From: Cellulomonas chengniuliangii
GTDB taxonomy: Bacteria > Actinomycetota > Actinomycetes > Actinomycetales > Cellulomonadaceae
DNA length: 64,000 nt
Direction: 5' to 3'
Assembly: GCF_024508335.1 (NCBI RefSeq)
Contig: NZ_CP101988.1
Coordinates: 682,001 to 746,000, forward strand
Shown: positions 60,101 through 64,000 of the stretch, piece after piece
How positions within the stretch are numbered: position 1 is the first letter of the stretch
Layout of the letters: each line of letters starts with the position of its first letter
The notes under the pieces: generated by a model
The model's input: only the letters and a program-made list of their open reading frames with translations
Database searches by the model: none
Told to the model about the DNA's origin: nothing
Translations under genes and position numbers: made by a program

Positions 60101-61576
60101 ATGTTCCTCACCTACCTGCGCCGCGAGCTGGCGCAACGCCGCAAGCAGACCTGGCTCGTGGCCCTCGGGCTCGGCCTGGCGATCGCCCTGGTCATCACCG
60201 TCACCAGCGTGACGGCGGGGATCGGCAAGGCCCAGGACGAGGTCCTCGCCTCGATCTACGGCGTCGGCACCGACATCACCGTGACGAACCGGCCGCAGAT
60301 GCCGGGCGCCGAGGGCGGGGGCGGCCCCCAGCAGTTCGACTTCGATCAGGGGGCCGACAACGGCTCCGGGGGCGCGACGTTCGCCCAAGACAGGCTCGAG
60401 GTCGCCCGCGGCTCCTCGACGATGGACGCCGCCGCGGTGGACCAGGTCGCCGGGATCGACGGCGTGGCCTCCGTGGCAGGGTCGCTGAGCCTGAGCAGCA
60501 CGAGCTTCTCCGGCGAGGTGCCGGACATGGGCTCCATGCCCGAGCCGGGCTCGCGGCCCGAGGGTGGCACTGGGGAGGGCGGCCAGCCTGGCGGCGGCTC
60601 GTTCAGCATCGACAGCATCAGCGTCGAGGGCATCGACCTGGTGAACGACGCCGTCGGCCCGCTCACCTCGGCCACCCTCGACGAGGGCCGCGCGCTCGAC
60701 GCCGCCGACTCCGGCGCCCAGGTCGCCCTGGTCGACTCCGCCTACGCCACGGCCAACGACGTCGCCCTCGACGGGACCGTCACGCTCGGCGGCACGGACT
60801 TCACCGTCGTCGGCATCGTGTCCTCGAGCTCGTCCTCCGCGACCACCGCCGCCAACGTGTACATCCCGCTCGACACGGCCCAGACCCTCGCCGACCAGGC
60901 CGGACAGGTCAGCACCCTCTACGTGCAGGCCGACTCCGCCGACGTCATCAGCGAGGTGCAGTCCGCCATCGAGACCGCGCTGCCCGACGCGACCGTCGCC
61001 ACCGCAGCGGATCTGGCCAGCAGCGTCTCCGGCTCGCTGTCCAGCGCCTCCGACCTCGCCGGGACCCTCGGCACGTGGCTCGCGATCGTGGTGCTCGTCG
61101 CGGCCTTCGCACTGGCCATCCTGTTCACCCTCTCGGGAGTCGGGCGCCGGGTGCGCGAGTTCGGCACTCTCAAGGCCCTGGGCTGGCGCAGCCGCCGGGT
61201 CGTCGGCCAGGTGATGGGCGAGTCCGTGGCCCAGGGCCTGCTCGGCGGGCTCGTCGGCCTCGTCGTGGGCCTCGGCGCGGTCCTGGCCATCAACCTCATC
61301 GCGCCCGAGCTGTCCGCGAGCCTCGGCGGCGGTGGCGGCATGCCCGGCGGCCCCGGCGGAGACGGCGGCGGCCCGATGGGCGGCGGCGGGATCGGCGGCG
61401 GTCCCATGGGCCAGGCCGCCTCCGCGGTGGCCGTCACCCTGCAGGCGCCCGTCACCGGGACCGCGGCGCTGCTCGCCGTGGCGCTCGCGGTGCTGGGCGG
61501 GCTGCTGGCTGGAGGCCTGGGCGGCTGGCGTGCGGCCCGGCTGCGACCGGCGGAGGCGCTGCGCAGTGTCGCCTGA
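60101..61576 (+). CDS. ABC transporter permease, MacB/FtsX type
   Basis: This 491-residue permease has the N-terminal helix at QTWLVALGLGLAIALVITVTS, a large extracellular domain (about 45-320) with a Gly/Pro/Met-rich insertion (PGAEGGGGPQ, PEGGTGEGGQPGGG), and three C-terminal helices. FALAILFTLSGVGRRVREFGTLKALGW and the terminal AARLRPAEALRSVA are FtsX/MacB signatures. A second Gly-rich loop (GGGGMPGGPGGDGGG) lies between the last helices. ATG 60101 follows GGGAG; an upstream GTG at 59891 would cross the terminator and is rejected. It pairs with the ATPase that follows. Confidence 0.92.
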   Translation: MFLTYLRRELAQRRKQTWLVALGLGLAIALVITVTSVTAGIGKAQDEVLASIYGVGTDITVTNRPQMPGAEGGGGPQQFDFDQGADNGSGGATFAQDRLEVARGSSTMDAAAVDQVAGIDGVASVAGSLSLSSTSFSGEVPDMGSMPEPGSRPEGGTGEGGQPGGGSFSIDSISVEGIDLVNDAVGPLTSATLDEGRALDAADSGAQVALVDSAYATANDVALDGTVTLGGTDFTVVGIVSSSSSSATTAANVYIPLDTAQTLADQAGQVSTLYVQADSADVISEVQSAIETALPDATVATAADLASSVSGSLSSASDLAGTLGTWLAIVVLVAAFALAILFTLSGVGRRVREFGTLKALGWRSRRVVGQVMGESVAQGLLGGLVGLVVGLGAVLAINLIAPELSASLGGGGGMPGGPGGDGGGPMGGGGIGGGPMGQAASAVAVTLQAPVTGTAALLAVALAVLGGLLAGGLGGWRAARLRPAEALRSVA

Positions 61577-61652
61577 ACCTGTGTCGACCGAACCCGTGTC
61601 GACCGACCCCGCACCCGTCCGCCCGTCTGTTCCTGCTCCGGAAGGCTCCCCG

Positions 61653-62363
61653 ATGTACGAGCTGCGCGACGTCACCAAGCGCTACACCCAGAAGAACCGC
61701 ACCGTCGACGCCCTGCGAGGGGTGAGCCTGTCCATCGCGGAGGGGGAGCTCGTCGCGATCCAGGGCCCGACAGGCGGCGGCAAGTCCACCCTCCTGCAGC
61801 TGCTCGGCGCGATGGACCGGCCCACCTCCGGCTCCGTGACGCTCGACGGCCTCGAGCTCGCCGGTCTCAGCGAGGCGGCGGGCGCCGACGTGCGGGCCCG
61901 CACCGTGGGCTTCGTGTTCCAGGGCTTCAACCTCATCCCCACCTTGACCGCGCAGCAGAACGTCGAGACGGGCCTGGTCCCGCTCGGTCTCGGCGCCGCC
62001 GAGCGGGCCGAGCGCGCCGCTCAGGCGCTCGCCGATGTGGGCCTGGCCGAGCGTGCCGCCCACATGCCCGACGAGCTGTCCGGCGGCCAACAGCAGCGCG
62101 TCGCCATCGCGCGGGCACTGGCCAAGAACCCGCGGGTCCTCTTGGCCGACGAGCCGACCGGCAACCTCGACGAGCGCACCCGCGACGAGATCATGGCGAT
62201 GATCGAACGCCTCTGGCAGGACCAGGGCCTGACGATCGTCATCGTCACCCACGACTCGTGGGTGGCGCGCCGGGCGCCGCGGCGGCTGTGGATCTCCGAC
62301 GGGGTCGTCACCGACAAGACGGACGGCCGGGCCCCGCGCGAGCCGGCAGCGACCGCCCGGTGA
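61653..62363 (+). CDS. ABC transporter ATP-binding protein (MacB/LolD type)
   Basis: This 236-residue ATPase has Walker A GPTGGGKSTLLQLLG, Q-loop FVFQGFNLIPTLTAQQNV, signature DELSGGQQQRVAIARAL, Walker B VLLADEPTGNLDERT and H-loop IVTHDSWVA. ATG 61653 is chosen with GGAAGG at 61640-61645. An in-frame GTG at 61566 overlapping the permease would add 29 residues containing a repeat (PVSTEPVSTDP) and is less likely. It partners the Gly-rich MacB-type permease. Confidence 0.93.
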   Translation: MYELRDVTKRYTQKNRTVDALRGVSLSIAEGELVAIQGPTGGGKSTLLQLLGAMDRPTSGSVTLDGLELAGLSEAAGADVRARTVGFVFQGFNLIPTLTAQQNVETGLVPLGLGAAERAERAAQALADVGLAERAAHMPDELSGGQQQRVAIARALAKNPRVLLADEPTGNLDERTRDEIMAMIERLWQDQGLTIVIVTHDSWVARRAPRRLWISDGVVTDKTDGRAPREPAATAR

Positions 62364-62432
62364 GGCGCGCGTCGGTGGCCCGTCCTAGCGTGAGTGGATC
62401 GCCGATGAGCACACCAACTCCCGGAGGGCCCC

Positions 62433-62990
62433 ATGGCCATGCTGTCTGACCGTCCCCACACCGCCCTGCTCGTGATCGACGTGCAAGAGGGCGTCGTGGG
62501 CGAGGCGTTCGATCGCGACCCCGTCGTCGCGCGCATCGCCGCGCTGGTCGACAGGGCCCGCTCCGAGCAGGTCCCGGTGGTCTGGGTGCAGCACGCGGAC
62601 GCCGGCCTCCAGCGGGGGAGCGCGGAGTGGCAGTACGTCCCCGAATTGACGCCGGATGCCGCGGAGGCTCTGGTCCACAAGAGCCACGGCGACTCGTTCG
62701 AGGGCACTGACCTCGAGGACGTGCTCGGCGCTGCCCGCGTCGGCCGGCTCGTGGTCGCAGGTGCGGAGTCCGACGTGTGCATCCGCTCGACGATCCACGG
62801 AGCCTTCACCCGCGGCTACGACGTGACGCTCGTGGGGGACGCCCACACCAGCAGCGACAAGTCCGTGTGGGGCGCCCCGCCGCCGGAGCAGGTGATCGCT
62901 CACACCAACCTGTACTGGGGCCACCAGACCGCCCCCGGTCGCACCGCCGCCGTCGACCTCGCGGCGGAGGTCCGGCTCCGCGGCGCCTGA
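62433..62990 (+). CDS. Isochorismatase-family cysteine hydrolase
   Basis: This 185-residue protein has the catalytic triad of the family: Asp in LLVIDVQEGVVG, Lys in VHKSHGDSFEGTDL and Cys in GAESDVCIRSTIHGAF. The family includes nicotinamidases, N-carbamoylsarcosine amidases and isochorismatases, so substrate is undetermined. ATG 62433, with a second in-frame ATG at 62439. The gene ends at a hairpin shared with the convergent small membrane-protein gene. Confidence 0.92.
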   Translation: MAMLSDRPHTALLVIDVQEGVVGEAFDRDPVVARIAALVDRARSEQVPVVWVQHADAGLQRGSAEWQYVPELTPDAAEALVHKSHGDSFEGTDLEDVLGAARVGRLVVAGAESDVCIRSTIHGAFTRGYDVTLVGDAHTSSDKSVWGAPPPEQVIAHTNLYWGHQTAPGRTAAVDLAAEVRLRGA

Positions 62991-63000
62991 CAGAGAACAC

Positions 63001-63044
63001 CCCCGGGCCTGACCGTCCCTGATCAGCGACTGTCAGGCCCGGGG
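63001..63044. terminator. Hairpin between convergent genes (13-bp perfect stem)
   Basis: CCCCGGGCCTGAC (63001-63013) pairs with GTCAGGCCCGGGG (63032-63044), 18-base loop. It lies 11 bases after the isochorismatase-family stop and overlaps the last codons of the - strand gene. Confidence 0.75.
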
Positions 63045-63286
63045 ACCGGCCCCGCATCGCCACGGGTCAGCCGGGTCACGGCCCTCACCAGCAGCGCCAG
63101 CGCGACGCCAGCCCCGACGCCTGCCCCGCCCTGGGCGACGTCACCGTCCGCGACCCAGGCGACGGCGATCCCGGCGAGGAGCACCGCCGACAGCACCACG
63201 TCGTGGGCGCCTCGTGGCACGGGGGCCTTCCAGGTCAACAGCCCGATAGCGCATCCGAGGGCGATGCCCAGGAGCCCGATCAGCAT
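63023..63286 (-). CDS. Small membrane protein of unknown function
   Basis: This 87-residue protein has three predicted membrane helices: LIGLLGIALGCAIGLLTW, VVLSAVLLAGIAVAWVA and GAGVGAGVALALLVRAV. The start is ATG 63286, with GAGGGG upstream on the - strand; a longer frame to 63421 has no support because it runs into the upstream gene. I do not recognise a family. The C-terminal residues overlap the terminator hairpin. Confidence 0.6.
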   Translation of the reverse strand: MLIGLLGIALGCAIGLLTWKAPVPRGAHDVVLSAVLLAGIAVAWVADGDVAQGGAGVGAGVALALLVRAVTRLTRGDAGPVPGPDSR

Positions 63287-63311
63287 CTCGGCCCCTCGCC
63301 GCGGCTCCGCA

Positions 63312-64000
63312 TCAGGAGCCGCTGAGGACGGCGCGGAGAGCGGTGGCGAACGCGTCCGGGTCGCCCTCCATGCTGGCGTCGAGGAACGCCGCGTGCCCAC
63401 CGGGGAAGACCACCGGCTCAACGCCGAGGAGGGCGGCGATCGCCCGACCGGCGCGGTGCGCCAGCTGGCCCTCGGACCCGGCCCCCACCCCGATGACGAG
63501 CTGGGCCGGCGCGGCGCGCAGGGCGTCCAGGTCGGGCTCGTACGAGGTGCAGGTCACGAGGTTCTGGCTGAGCAGCACGTCCTCGCGGTGGCCGTCGTCC
63601 TCGACGGGCAGTCCGAAGGCCTGCGGGTCGGGCGCGGGGCCGGGCTCGTCCGGGAGCTCTCCCTCCCACGCGGTCAGCGCGATGAACCGGGCCATCGCCG
63701 GGCCGAAACCCTCCGCGGCATAGGAGGACCGGATGGCGTCGACGGCTGCTCGGGCCGCCTGTCGGTCTGGCAGGACTCCGGTCAGTGGCGGCTCGTGCGC
63801 CACCACGGTCACCACGTCCTCCGGGTGGGCCGTCAGCAGGGCGAGGGCGTTGACGGCCCCGCCGCTGCTGGCGAACAGGTCGACGGGACCCGCGCCGACC
63901 GCCTCGATCACCAGGTGCAGGTCCTCCCCGTGCTGCTCGGGGGTGGACTCCGGCGCCGGGTCGCTGCGGGTGCTGCGGGCCGCGCCCCGCGGGTCGTAGG
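63312..64000 (-). CDS. Alpha/beta-fold hydrolase, N-terminal part beyond window end
   Basis: The frame is open to the window edge. The first visible residues, YDPRGAARSTRSDP, are the conserved loop before the nucleophile in proline-iminopeptidase-like alpha/beta hydrolases, and EQHGEDLHLVIEAVG follows as usual. The nucleophile elbow is FASSGGAVNAL, with Ser as the likely nucleophile (A-S-S-G-G in place of the common G-x-S-x-G). A catalytic His lies in FPGGHAAFLD near the C-terminus. About 40-80 N-terminal residues are missing. Substrate is unknown. Confidence 0.87.
   Translation of the reverse strand, partial: YDPRGAARSTRSDPAPESTPEQHGEDLHLVIEAVGAGPVDLFASSGGAVNALALLTAHPEDVVTVVAHEPPLTGVLPDRQAARAAVDAIRSSYAAEGFGPAMARFIALTAWEGELPDEPGPAPDPQAFGLPVEDDGHREDVLLSQNLVTCTSYEPDLDALRAAPAQLVIGVGAGSEGQLAHRAGRAIAALLGVEPVVFPGGHAAFLDASMEGDPDAFATALRAVLSGS

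Noticed and set aside
61566-61652. GTG start for the second MacB-type ATPase, overlapping the permease
   Set aside because: It would add 29 repetitive residues not typical of the family; ATG 61653 has a good ribosome site at normal spacing.

Overview
The window is a high-GC chromosomal segment from a motile Gram-positive actinobacterium. The flagellar set has no outer-membrane ring genes. The segment also carries an IdeR/DtxR-type iron regulator, an actinobacterial c-di-AMP riboswitch upstream of an NlpC/P60 hydrolase, GTG/TTG starts, leaderless-looking genes and a leaderless Cys-rich leader peptide. The gene order is most like Cellulomonas, Actinotalea and other Micrococcales; this is inference, because no rRNA or other taxonomic marker is present. 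I saw no insertion sequences, prophage, CRISPR array, tRNA or rRNA.

Region 1 (1-20.9 kb) is a flagellar supercluster read entirely on the + strand: flgC (3' end), fliE-F-G-H-I-J, an NlpC/P60 peptidoglycan hydrolase, fliK, flgD, flgE, then flbD-motA-motB-fliL, then fliM-N-O-P-Q-R-flhB, flhA, a degenerate flhF-like gene and csrA. Most neighbours overlap by 1-23 bases (ATGA/GTGA junctions). Filament genes (fliC, fliD, flgK, flgL) are not in the window.

Region 2 (21-33.7 kb) is the chemotaxis supercluster: cheA-cheW, a methyl-accepting chemotaxis protein (MCP), a sugar-binding lipoprotein fused by operon to a second MCP, cheB-cheR-cheY-cheX, a second cheY-cheX pair and a secreted CAP-domain protein. 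Six places in regions 1-2 carry the same promoter, CTCA-N16-GCCGAT, upstream of flbD, fliM, cheA, mcp1, the binding protein and cheB. This looks like a FliA/WhiG-type (sigma-28) regulon. A seventh near-match (TTCA-N16-GCCGAT) lies upstream of an unlinked CAP-domain gene at 44.6 kb.

Region 3 (33.7-53.9 kb) is ordinary chromosomal content: AzgA-type purine permease, VanZ, MarR plus MFS exporter, serC plus MFS, ideR/dtxR, riboswitch-controlled NlpC/P60, HNH nuclease, tandem universal stress protein, Lrp/AsnC regulator, CAP protein, rocD plus a DDAH-family hydrolase, MmcQ/YjbR, SRPBCC, aldo/keto reductase, EcsC-like and OsmC proteins, and a permease-ATPase-TetR operon.

Region 4 (53.9-64 kb) holds metQ-metN-metI behind a Cys-rich leader peptide, two tandem serine beta-lactamase-like hydrolases, a MacB-type permease/ATPase pair, an isochorismatase-family hydrolase, a small membrane protein and the 3' part of an alpha/beta hydrolase cut by the window end.
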